Source: Desmodus rotundus
Lineage: Eukaryota > Chordata > Mammalia > Chiroptera > Phyllostomidae
DNA: 64,000 nt
Assembly: GCF_022682495.2 (NCBI RefSeq)
Contig: NC_071390.1
Span: 102,680,294 to 102,744,293 of the forward strand
Direction of reading: 5' to 3'
The position numbers were made by a program, and so were the translations under genes. Below the pieces are notes generated by a model that was given only the letters and a program-made list of their open reading frames with translations, had not been told where the DNA came from and did no database searches. Below, piece by piece: positions 48,734 through 64,000 of this stretch. Numbering within the stretch: position 1 is the stretch's first letter; each line of letters begins with the position of its first letter.

Positions 48734-50170
48734 TTGTGTCTAAAGAAACAAACAGGTCAGGGTCGGAAAGAAGCAGGGCCCAGGCGAGTATGCGGTGAGG
48801 TGCGATCGGAGCCAGGGCTTGCTGGTGGTCTCAGCTCCCCGCCTGGCCAGGTCCAGCGCCAGTCGCACCGCCCACAGCGCGCCTTCCCTCAGCCTCCACT
48901 CTCTCCCCCTTCTCCCAGGCCTGCCTCCCAGCGTCCCCCCTTAGCGCACGCGCCGGGGCCAACGGCTGATCCCCGGAGTCCACTGCTCAGCCTGGGGTTT
49001 CCACCCAGTTGGCAGCCTCTTCTCCTAAAACTTCAGCTGCTAGCCTTTGTAGGAGACGAAAGCTGTTCCAGACACTTTTCTGTGTATTTCAAGTGTGAAA
49101 TGAAAGGAACTTCTCTTGTGTAATAAGGCCTTAACTTCTTGCTACCCAAGGAGAAAGGCTGGCTGGGTGACCCCTGTCCCTCCCGCCCCCATCCGACCTC
49201 AGCCACCGGGGGCCGTAGGGACCCTGAGAAGCGGCTGCCTGAAGGGTCGGTGCATTGAGCCAGGGACTTGGCCGGGGACCAGTCCGGGGCAGCTCTGGGC
49301 GCAGAGCTCGCTATAGGGCCTCTCTCCCAGGAGCGGATAGATGATTCATTTTTATATGTAACGTTTTACCCCACTCTATAGCTACGGCTGGTTAATGTTC
49401 AACCCCAGGGCTTCGAGAGGCAGCTCCCGGGAAGCCAGGCAGGGGTGACCCATTCAAGGTATATGGCCTCTCGGGAGCGAAGGCGCAGAAGGTAGAGAAA
49501 GGGTGAGAAAGGACGGGCAGGAGACTCCTTCGCCGCGTCCAGGGCCCAGCACGCGTCCCGGCAGGCTCAGCCTGAAGGCCGCGCCCCGCTGGGCCCGACC
49601 GCCCACGACGACGACGCCCGGGCGCGGAGCGGCGCGTGCGGGGGCAGCGGGAGGGCGCGTTGGGGCGGCGCTTCGCCCGAGCCCCACCGGGGGCCTTCTG
49701 CGCCGCGCCAGCGATGGGGTTTCCTTGGTCGCCGGGGGCTGCGGGCTGGAACGCGAGCGGGACGTGGGGGCCCGGGGGAGGGGAGGGGCGGTGGCAGCTG
49801 CGGATTAGATTTCGGTTTTGTTGTCCGGAGGGACGTGCCCACACGAGCGCTTGACCCGAGAGGGGTCTCCGGAGGTGCGTGGGTGGCCCTCTGAAAATAC
49901 GGTCAGGACACTGCGAGGCGGCAGATCTTGCCACCACCCTTAACCCAGGTCGCCAGCCAAAAGATGAACAACATTAAGATAAAGCAGCTGTTCTGGTCAA
50001 CTGACCGCAGCAGGACAAGGCTGTGCCCGAGTCGAGGTTCGGGCGGCCAGCGAGGCCCAAGGCGAAGGCGCCCTGGGGGCACGTTCTGGCGGAGCAGCAA
50101 CACCTGGGTCCTTCTAAGAGCTGAGCTACGTGGCCCTACAGCATCCACGGGTCGCAAAGGGCCTGGCTAG
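48734..50170. promoter_or_regulatory. CpG-rich block downstream of PITX2
   Basis: GC-rich sequence with its densest CpG core at about 49390-49900 ('cgacgacgacgcccgggcgc', 'ggcggcgcttcgcccgagcc'). Frames of 70-181 codons open on both strands, as expected from GC content. It lies about 5 kb beyond the PITX2 3' end. Islands scattered around a developmental gene usually belong to a Polycomb domain or to noncoding transcripts. A gene starting here cannot be excluded. Confidence 0.55.
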
Positions 50171-52079
50171 CTGTGCAGACAGCTGTTCACCAGTGTTGGG
50201 CGGTTAGCAGTCGGGCGGGCTGCGCAAGGAAAGGAGGTTCCGAGCTGGGGAGATTTGTGCGGGAAGTAGCAGCCTAGCATTTGCAGACGGAATGTTTTGC
50301 ACGACCCCCCCCCCCCAGTCAGGGAAATAAACAAGACCCTGCCTCATCAGATAAGAAGTGGCTCCTACCATTTCACCGATTCTAACCGGGGGCTAAAGGC
50401 ACTGAAGTCAGTGAGTGACTATCTTCCCAGGCCCGGCGCCCACAGAAGGCGGGCCGTATTTTACTTTTTTTTGTTTGATATTATTTTGTAACAAAGTGAC
50501 CTTGCGCTCTGATAGGCCAAGCCCCTTCCTTGGCACTTAAGGGAATACCTGCAGGGTCTCCACTCTGTGCATTGGAGCACCCACTGGCCCTACCCCCTCC
50601 TCCCACCCTGGGCTCCCACACTGAGAGGGGTATCAGTCAGAGACTCGCAGTCAACCAAACACAGGCAGATGTGTGAAGTGACAGGAGAAGTCCCTGCGGC
50701 CCATCTGGGAGGACAGAGAAGATGCCGTCAAACTTCAACCGGGTGCAGCAACCCCACCCAGATATCCACTCAGAGGGGCAGAGTTGAGGCTGTTGGCACA
50801 AGCAGAACGGGGAAAGCGCTCAGGAACTGGGTTGCCAGCCACTATTTTGGGTTCCAAGTCACATTCATATGCTGCCCCACCGCCTTTCAAGGGACAGCAG
50901 AGACGATATTAGGTCTCGTCTTCCTGGAGCGAGGAGGGTAAAGGTTTCCGGTGAGGACTGGCAGTGGGGTGGGGGTGCAGTGCTGCACACTGTAAGGCGG
51001 AGGCAGCAAGGCTCTGATTCGTGTGGACGGAAGAACCATTGGTCCAGGGCGTCGTGTGCTGTAAGGAACCACCCGAGCCGTGGCAGTTGGAGTACAGCAG
51101 GTTCCAGCAGCAGCGGGCCCTGTTCTAAGTGGATAGAAGAGGGGCAGGAAGGAATGGTGGGCTACTTTGGTGTGGATAAAGAATATGGTACAATGAGAAG
51201 ACAGTGGAAGAAAGAGTCAGAGAGCTCAAGGGAAGAAGGATGTCAACTTTTTTTTTCCCAATAAGAACAGGAGAACTAGGTTTGGAAAGATCCATCAAAG
51301 TCAGGGAGTGCAGACACACGCCCTGCTCCAGGAAGGCCCAGTGAGTGTGAACTTCTCTTAGCCCTTCTGAGAGAAGAAAAAGCATGCGGTCTCCCACACA
51401 ACACCCCCAAAATAAACACCTATACTATGTACTCATTAAAACTTTAAAAATATTTTTAAAAAGGAATTTAGATAGTTCTTCTAGCCATTCTTTGGCTGAG
51501 TAACTTAAGCCTCAAATTCTGTTTTCCACAACTGCCAGTGAGCTGTTAACGCACTATTGTTACAAGAGTAGCAATGATTTTTTAAAAGAGGTAATTAAGT
51601 ATAATTAAATATTTAATGGGATATTTTATTTCTTGCAGGCCTTCTGTAATCCACAAACAAAATCTAAAATCAACAGTTACATAAAATACTCAGCACAGAA
51701 GTGAATGAAATTATGCATTCCAAGTATAATAAATTCTGACTTCTGTCTTTTCAGATGGAATGTCAACCATGAGGAGAAGGCCACTCTTCCTGGAGGGTGG
51801 GCGGGACAAAGGTGATAGATAAACTTTTAAGGTTAGAGTAAAATTACCCTGTTTTTTCCTGCTAAAACAAGGAAAGGTAAATTAGTTATTTTACAGTAGT
51901 GTTTCTTCTTAACTTATTGTTTTTTACTTTAAACCTCATCCTCAGTCATCATTTTCTCAAGTTCAGTTAAAATACAGTCCTCACATTAGGAAGGCTGGGG
52001 AGAAAGGATAATTTTTTTTAATTCTTTTTGAAAAATCTGCTACAATAATTTTTTCCTCTGTACTCGGACCTGTCCTGTC
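50171..52079. other. Non-genic, no recognised feature
   Basis: Moderately GC-rich unique sequence. A 12-C run lies at 50305-50316. No exon or repeat recognised. Confidence 0.4.
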
Positions 52080-52640
52080 TCAGTCAGCCACGTTTTCTTC
52101 TTCCCTATGAGCTTGTATCAGCTGCAGCCTGCCGGGTTTTATGTCAATCAGCAGGGACTCTACATCCATAAAGGCCTCTGATCTGATTACACCCCCTCCT
52201 CGTTCCTTCTCTTTCCCTCTCTCTCTCTCTCTGTCCCCCTAACCCTCCACCCCCACCCCTACCCCCACCCCCTCCGCAAAAAAAAAAAAAAAAAAAAAAA
52301 AAAATTCAACCCTGGAACCTGAGACTCCCTGGCAGGCTGTGGGCGACCGCTGGCCGAGGAGCCCGGCGACAGCAACGTGGGCACCCCTGGATGAGGATGT
52401 GGATTGCAGGACAGACCTCTGTTTGGACACACTGCAGACGAGGGAGGCAGGGAGGGTGTCCTCCTTCCAGATCGCGCCAGGTTTTTATAGACTCGCCTTA
52501 AAAGAGCTCGCCATCTTTACAGGGTTAATTTATGGGGCTTTCAAGGAGTATTGGGACTTTTAAGACGCTTTTAATTTTTTTCCCATTAATTTTGTGGCTG
52601 TTGTTGTTACACTCCCACAGACTCCCGGTTTCAGCACCTC
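52080..52640. promoter_or_regulatory. Candidate conserved noncoding element
   Basis: Holds a perfect PBX/MEIS-type motif TGTCAATCA at 52142-52150 (reverse TGATTGACA), a nearby 'tgatctgattac' bicoid-like core, AT-rich homeodomain cores near 52522-52592, and low-complexity inserts. This texture is typical of developmental enhancers, but the call is inference without an alignment. Confidence 0.35.
52205..52304. repeat. (CT)n, (CCCCAC)n and A27 low-complexity run
   Basis: A CT microsatellite (52205-52232), a CCCCAC/CCCCTA repeat (52238-52272) and a run of 27 A (52278-52304) abut one another. There is no SINE or LINE body attached to the A run. A second A run of 18 lies at 52666-52683. Confidence 0.8.
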
Positions 52641-52899
52641 TCAGGATGAGGATGGGGGTGGGACTAAAAAAAAAAAAAAAAAACAAGGCTCGGTGGCGGA
52701 GGGGGAGGATTTGCCTTCTAATCAAGGCGCGTGCTCCGCCCCGGCTACCCAACTTTGTGGGGTGGGGGGGTGTAGATTAAATTTCTAACCAAGTGGTAGA
52801 GAGTAAAACTCACATTTAGGAACTGGGAGAAAATTGAGACAAACGCGAGCTCTATACACCTTTCCTCAGGTCTCCACCAATTTGAATTGGGGGAAGAGT

Positions 52900-53900
52900 T
52901 TGGGGCCTTAGAAATATTTAAAAGGGTAAAACCCGAGGACTGGCGGGAGAAAGGGTCAGAGTCGCAGGTGGCGGGGGGGAGGGAAGCCTGCAGACGGAGC
53001 CCCGTCCCGCGGGCTCCGGCCGGGGCACCGGCCTCTGGGCGCTCGGAGGTGGCGGAGGAGGGCGGGGGCCCGCGCGGCCCGCGCCGCCCGCCGACCTCAG
53101 ACTCGCCATCTTCGGTCTCCAGCGGAGGAGGCTGGTGTTCATGCTATAGATTACCTAAAGATTCATTTAAGCACTTTAATACACAACTAGCTCAGAAATC
53201 ATTAAGAGACCTAGAGGAGGAGAAAAATTACCTTCACACTCACCGGTAATAAGTGTTGACATGCAGCGAAAATCGATTGAGTGGAACCGAGTTGGTGGCA
53301 GTAGCAAAGTCTGGAGGGGGGACGTCGTGGGAGCGGGAGAAGCTGGGCCCCGACCCCACGAGCTCGGGGACTAGGCTTTTCTCACTCGCAGGGAAGGGGT
53401 GCAGAAAGGGGTCTGCGGGCGAGCGGGGATGGTGTGAGGAGGAAGGGGGTGAGGAGGGTGGCGATCCTGGCGCTGGAAGTCGGGGGAAAGGAGCTGAGGT
53501 GGGAGCAGGGCCTCTCCGCAGCGCCGAGTCTCCGCCCCCAGCCCGCACCCCTCCAGTCTGGAAAGTGCCAGCCCTCCCCAAACCTCGACTTCCACTTTTT
53601 GTCTCCTGCAGATTGATGGATTCCCTCGAAATAAAGTTCTACTTCAGCCAGCAAACTAGGCCGAGATGCACCTCCTGTCCCCAGCGCACCCAAGTCACTC
53701 TAGGACCCACCAGAGACGCAAATCCATCCAGCGGGGCCCCTCAGCACTTCCAGCCCCCAGCCCCAAACCCTCTCTCCCGGACCCCGCGGCCCCTCCCCCG
53801 CCCCTCCCCCACGCCAGGCGGAGGCTCCGGGCAGCCGGGCAGTGGGCCCCGCTGCTCCAGGAGCCAAAGTCCGCCGGTGGGGACCGCTTTCCTCTCCAGT
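52900..53900. promoter_or_regulatory. CpG-rich block close to the PITX2 3' end
   Basis: Dense CpG sequence, particularly 52960-53110 ('ggcccgcgcggcccgcgccg') and 53300-53550. Overlapping frames up to 219 codons open on both strands with low-complexity Pro/Arg/Gly composition, so I do not call a gene. It lies about 2 kb beyond the PITX2 terminal exon. Confidence 0.5.
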
Positions 53901-55229
53901 GCTCTCAAGTGAACAACAAGGACGGAGGTGACCCTCGTCCAAAGGGCTTTTATCTGCCCCCAACTGCCGCGTGATCCCTTCACAGGTTGGAGGCAGAGCT
54001 TAAAAAGGAAAGAAAGAAAGTTAATGTGCATTGAGCACAGATCTTAAATCGGGGACGTTATCTGTGATCTCTTTAAACGGCAGCAGCAGTTCCCGGCACA
54101 ACAGGCTCGTGTCTGCGTTCCAAACGCTTACGGGTAAAGTTTCAGTCAGATAGAAGACACCTAAGCGCAAAGACGCAGGTTTTCTCTGCTCCACAAAACT
54201 GACGGCTACTTTTCGCTCCCGGCTCCGCCAGGGTGGTGTTTGTCCTCGCCCACTTGGGGGGTGCGGGGAGGCTTGACCAGAATAGTGAAAGATCTCAGGA
54301 CTCTTTTCTCCCCCACCAACCCTCCAAGCGCCACGGCGATGGGTTCTTTGGGACTAACTCGTATTTGCTACTGTTTGTTACGAAATCAAATTCCACATTA
54401 AAAAACACACACACACACACAACTCTGAAAACCACCGACAAAGGAAGAGCGGCTGTTTAAAGTTCTTTCAAACACTCACATAGATCCTCATTCCCCGTTT
54501 AGAAGTCAGAGGATGGGAGGGCCAAGGCTGTAATTCATCTTGATTTGAATCATTGTCCTGCAGTTTGCAAACTATAATCCTGTATAATTTCAGGAACAAG
54601 CAGGTTTAGAATTAATGGGTCAATATTATTTAAAACAAAACACGGAGAGCATGACCTTTGTCTCAACTACATATTGCTCGACAAGACTCAGGAAACTCCA
54701 CTGTAACCTCTCAACCCCCGGGCTCTTTGAGAAACTAGGGGGCTGTGGTTATTAGAGACTGTCTTTGTTTCTTTTAATGTCTCAAAAGGATTTGGAAATA
54801 GTAATGCAATATAACATGAAGAATCTCTCTACTTAAGCCTGAAAGATAAACGTGAAAGACTAAATATTTTGAACCAGAGGTGTTTCCTTGTAAACTGATT
54901 ATAGACATATTCCTCTTAGAGGAGTGTATATAAACTGCACAGGGGCACATACGCACATCCTTCTCCCGAACAATTCACTGGAGGTGCAGTGTCTCCACTC
55001 CTCTCCCCCAGGAGTAAATGGCAATGATTCTACGCTGGTGCACTTTCTAAATTTCTTTCTTCTTTCTCTCTTCTATTTTTTACTAACAATAATGGAACTC
55101 TCCGGGTTTCAGCCAAAGAAAGATCCGAAAGACAAGACTAGACTTTGCAGCTCTTTTTTCCTGGGCATGCCTTTTTTGTTTGTTTCTGATGAATGGCCAC
55201 AATGAATTTCTACCAAACTTAAAGAATTA
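53901..55229. other. Repeat-free PITX2 downstream flank
   Basis: Unique sequence with an (AC)n run at about 54405-54421. The stretch 54530-54660 is rich in TAAT and bicoid-like cores ('tgtaattcatcttgatttga', 'ctataatcctgtataatttc') and could be conserved noncoding DNA. No exon or transposon seen. Confidence 0.4.
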
Positions 55230-55966
55230 CTGCTGCCAAGCGACAGAGGAGGGCAGAAATAATCCAGACCAATTTGTATGCAGTATATTTTACTCCCATG
55301 AAATAGAACACATTTTTTTCATATTTGCTGAAAAGTAAAACAATAATATTGTACGAAATGTTATACACAGGGTAGGTTGTACATAGCAGTTTCAGAAACA
55401 TTATTGCATCCACCAGAGAAACTATTCTAAAACTGATATTCACACATTTTTTAATAATAATAATAATATGTTAGAAACATACAGTGTGGTATTTAGTATA
55501 TACATTCCTTTGCTTGAAAGCGAAAAATTCTAATCGCTTCTGTATAACATGCTTTATTTTAAAGCCTAACCTTTAAAAACACTGTTGTGATATTACTAAC
55601 AACTGCTTTTTATAAAATTAATTTGACATTTCGATATATATACACCCTTTCAGTCATTTTAATGTTAACAATGCTAAACTTAAAAAATAACAAGCTTATA
55701 GTATTGTTAAAATGTCATATCCAGTCAAACATTTGTGTGTGTCCTTGCAACTATTGGAAATACTTTTAGTGAAAGATGTCAGACATTGAGGAAATTCCTT
55801 TGAAATCAAGGGAGCTCCCTCTTTAATTCAGTGGTTTCCTTTTCTCTCTCTTCGCTTTCTGTCCCTTTCTTTAGCGCCCACGACCCTCTAGCGTAATTCC
55901 CAGTCTTTTAAGGGCAGAGCTGCCCCGGCCCGCACGGTCCCAGGATCCCGGCGCTGTGGGCGCGGC
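55230..55966 (-). other. PITX2: PITX2 3' UTR (approximate)
   Basis: Sequence directly after the TGA stop at 55969-55967. A canonical AATAAA reads on the minus strand at 55558-55553, which would place cleavage near 55530-55545. A weaker AGTAAA at 55293-55288 would give a longer end near 55265. The region contains a (TAA)n run at about 55453-55467. I cannot tell which site is used, so the left limit is provisional. Confidence 0.5.
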
Positions 55967-61120
<5,154 letters not shown>

Positions 61121-64000
61121 GGAAGGATGAGCTTGGGAGTAAGAAGCTTGGGAGAAAGGAGCTGGAAGTACACGGATCAACAAAGCACCTCCTCACCCCC
61201 AATCCTTCCTTTTGTGTCTCACCACATCCCTTTTCAATCCAGAGGCGTTTTTCTCCTGCATGGAAAGGAGACAAGCTACTTAAAACCAGAAATATTTAAA
61301 AACACCAACAAATCAGTTCTCCCATCTTAAATTTCCCAAACAGCCTGTCCTGTGAATGCTGCGCTAATCTGAAGAAGCTTTATTTTAACTGCAAAAAAGA
61401 CAGAGCCCTGAGAAGTCAGGCTAATAAATGAGAAATCGAGAAGCAAATGGACCCGTCAAAAGAAAATTACCTTGACTTTAAACGAACAACTGTTTGGTGG
61501 TTCACTCTGGATTTATACAAGAATAAAAAGTCGCCTCAGATCACGTTCTCTGTAATGCTTATTAGTCCCCAGGCAGAAAACACACAATAGAATAGAAACC
61601 CTAACCTAGCATTTTCAAAATGCTGAAAGCTTATCCATTCTACTTAACGTTGATTAAGACACATATCCTAGATCTTTCAAATTCCTTGTACACTGTATTA
61701 AGCTCGTCCTAACCCGAGAGAGAGATGAGCTTTAAATTCGACTCTCTTGTTTACTTTATTATCAATCAGATTGAAATCCATAAAGCTTGTAGAATCAACA
61801 GCCTTGAACTAATTATATATAAAATATGCTTTAATGAGTTTCCATATAATTAAGAATGTTGCCAAATAACCAATTTCAAGGATAATTTTTAAGTCTTTTT
61901 TTCCCCCCCTAGGAAGCTCAAGGCTGTCTTGAATTGTTAAAGTCCAAGCAGGCAGAGGCGGTAGAGTGTGAGAAAAGGGCAAAAGCTTAGGAGAACACTC
62001 AGCTAAGAAAACCAAAACCTTATTCATGTATATAAACAAAGGAAATAAAACAGCTTTGGGGACATCCAACTCTTTGCAGCACTATTTCCAAAGAAATTTG
62101 ATTTCCAATGAAATTTTAAAAAGAAATACAAACATATCATTTAAAATAATTTTTGAAAGTCCTTTTGTCCTCTGGCTTAGGTCAGCTGGAGAACACAAAC
62201 TAATCTCTCCAGGGTTCTGCATTGACAATTGCTTTATTGTGGAGTTAGTGTTATCATCCCCGACTGTGTATTTGTTTGACATTACAGTCAATGATTTGCA
62301 ACACTAGTATAAGGTATCTTCAGGAAACACCCTCCTTGTCCTTGGTCACAAGATCGGGAAACTTATTCAGTCTGGGGCAGAGTGGATGAAACAGACTAGA
62401 AAAATGTTTGCAACTTATGTGTCTTTCGTTTGCCCTGCTATCACCCAAAACCCCATTGCAGCCCCTCCCCCACTTTAAACATGCTTGAGGGCAGTTGGGG
62501 GAATGCAATGAGAATTGTCCTTCAGTCTTTCTTTGCAGATATCATCCCACTTCAAGAAGAATTTAGCTAGAAGGGGGAACTTTCTTCATAGTAAGCTTTA
62601 AATCAGCATTTCTGATGGTAACCTTTCATTCAGTTCACCCCCTCCCCCAAGCATGCACACACACCTACTCAAGGCAGATCACACCCCTGTGTGGCAGGTC
62701 TGCCTTGGCTGAGACTCACACATCCCATTATGTTAGGTCCTGCCATCTTATCACTAAATTATACATATTATACCAGCAGCCTGTTGGTAAAGAAGGTTAA
62801 ATTAATTTACATTCTGTTCATTATCTGGTGCTTAAATGACGCATTTTATCCCTGAGATTTGGAGAAGAATCTCCTCAGACCCCACAGCGTTTCACTGAAG
62901 ACAATGCTCTTACATTTGTAGTGGGTTTTAATCTGATAAGACTTTAATTTGCTTAAGTCTTTTAAATAAGGGTTTTAGATGTTTCTAGCCATTTTCTTAT
63001 TGAATTTCTTCTAATTCCCCCAAGATCATAAAGTATATGTGTAAAGTAAATATTTCCTCCCATTGTACTGCCAGCTGATGACCTATAACTAAGTCAATAT
63101 GAATCTAGCTCTTTTCTGCCCAATGTGTTTACTAATCATATTCCAGTTTCTCCTTTTAAACCTCAGCATAGCTGCGATCCCCACAGTATCACATCCCTAA
63201 AGCCTCATCTCATAAAGAAACTCCATTACATCAAAGAACGAAAGACTCTCCATCATAGCGAGCATTCAGTTTCGGGGGCAAGCTCAGGGTTTTTTTTCAA
63301 AACTCCTTACATGGGAGGGCTGAGGAGCTCCACAGAGCCATGTAGATTTCTAAGCACATCTCTCATTAAACCTGCAGAATTTTGATTTAAGCTGAGTTGG
63401 CTCTGCTTGACTAACAGAACTTTCATCAGGACAAATACACACTGCAAAGGACCTAAACCATCCTCCAAAGTGGATGAAAAACCCAAGGGCAAGTGACAGC
63501 ATCTCATAGTGCCAAAGTGTGGGAGATATTGGACATGCTGGTCATCTTTGGGCAGTCTAAAAGCCTAAAATGTCAAGAAATCTTAAATTGTGTCTATCCA
63601 TTGCAAAGTCAAGTGGAGCACTCTGGTTAGAGTAAAACACAGCTGCATATATGCACGCCCATCAGTCTATAGACATCCACATAAATAATACATTACACGC
63701 ACCCCCACCCCCAGCTCTCTAAACAACTGAGCCAGTGAGGCGTTTCTTCACATTTTTTTTTTTTCAGTCAGAGTTTCAACTCTCTCCTAATCAATTCATC
63801 ACGTTACAGACTCTGAGTTTGGGCAACACATTTCCCAGGTCCAACAACAGTCACTCCATGGGTGATAGGAGTACAACACTACGAAAAGTGTAAATGGGGA
63901 AAAGCATGTGTGTAGTGGGGAACCAGGAAAAACTTTTCAGTGAAAATTGTGGTGGTGGTGGTGGGCAATTTTGGAGATTTAATTTACAAAAACCTTATGG
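61121..64000 (-). other. PITX2: PITX2C upstream flank / isoform A-B intron
   Basis: 2.9 kb with no recognisable transposon and no exon. In human and mouse the isoform A/B exons lie well upstream of the isoform-C exon, so this should be transcribed as intron from the P1 promoter. AT-rich blocks at 61500-62310 and 62750-63130 have many homeodomain cores and could be enhancers. Minor simple repeats: a C-rich run near 63701-63712 and (GTG)n at 63951-63963. Confidence 0.6.

Noticed and set aside
53253..53912. 219-codon open frame past the PITX2 3' end
   Set aside because: Same GC-driven effect, no domain, competing frames on the other strand.

Overview
This is a stretch of mammalian nuclear DNA, almost certainly from a bat. 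Six copies of a tRNA-derived SINE with the Ves-family head (CCCTGGCTGGTGTGGCTCAG and variants) and tail ((T)CTCTCC-rich, then AAAAATAAATAAATAAA) are present, and Ves SINEs are specific to bats. The rest of the repeat content (L1, L1-derived ORF1-only elements, MaLR LTRs, MIR, L2, a Tigger-type DNA transposon) is ordinary for a placental mammal.

The only functional protein-coding gene I can support is PITX2, on the minus strand at about 55.2-60.85 kb. The window holds the complete isoform C (P2 promoter) unit: a CpG-island promoter at about 60.25-61.1 kb, the isoform-C first coding exon (60241-60034), the homeobox exon (59184-58979) and the terminal exon (56530-55967). These join in frame to a 325-residue bicoid-class (K50) homeodomain protein with a C-terminal OAR motif. 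The isoform A/B promoter and its exons should lie beyond 64 kb, so 61.1-64 kb is upstream flank for isoform C and intron for A/B. The 2.45-kb last intron holds a cluster of FoxH1-, bicoid-, CTCF- and NKX2-like motifs where the left-side enhancer (ASE) of Pitx2 is expected.

Layout: 0-47.3 kb is the gene-free 3' flank of PITX2, packed with nested retroelements. It includes an L1 interrupted by an RPS28 processed pseudogene (2-5.7 kb), an ORF1-only half-L1 (6.4-8.4 kb), an MLT1 LTR (12.1-12.5 kb), a Tigger-type element (14.5-15.6 kb), an isolated CpG island (16.7-17.2 kb) followed by AT-rich non-repetitive DNA (17.2-20.5 kb), a nested inverted half-L1 complex with an LTR-like insert (21.5-24.1 kb), two MLT1 LTRs (24.7-27.1 kb), and a large L1 nest (31-41.9 kb) holding a complete half-L1 with a perfect 13-bp target-site duplication and a tandem pair of 5'-truncated L1s. 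From 47.34 kb to the end I see no recognisable transposon. That 16.7-kb stretch carries three CpG-rich blocks (48.7-50.2, 52.9-53.9 and 60.2-61.1 kb) and PITX2 itself, typical of the transposon-free territory of developmental regulators.

I found no previously unknown coding system. The observations most worth following are the ORF1-only L1 family, the tandem L1 that looks like a template-jump product, the orphan CpG islands, and the regulatory motif cluster in the last PITX2 intron. All motif and repeat-family calls were made by eye without alignment software.
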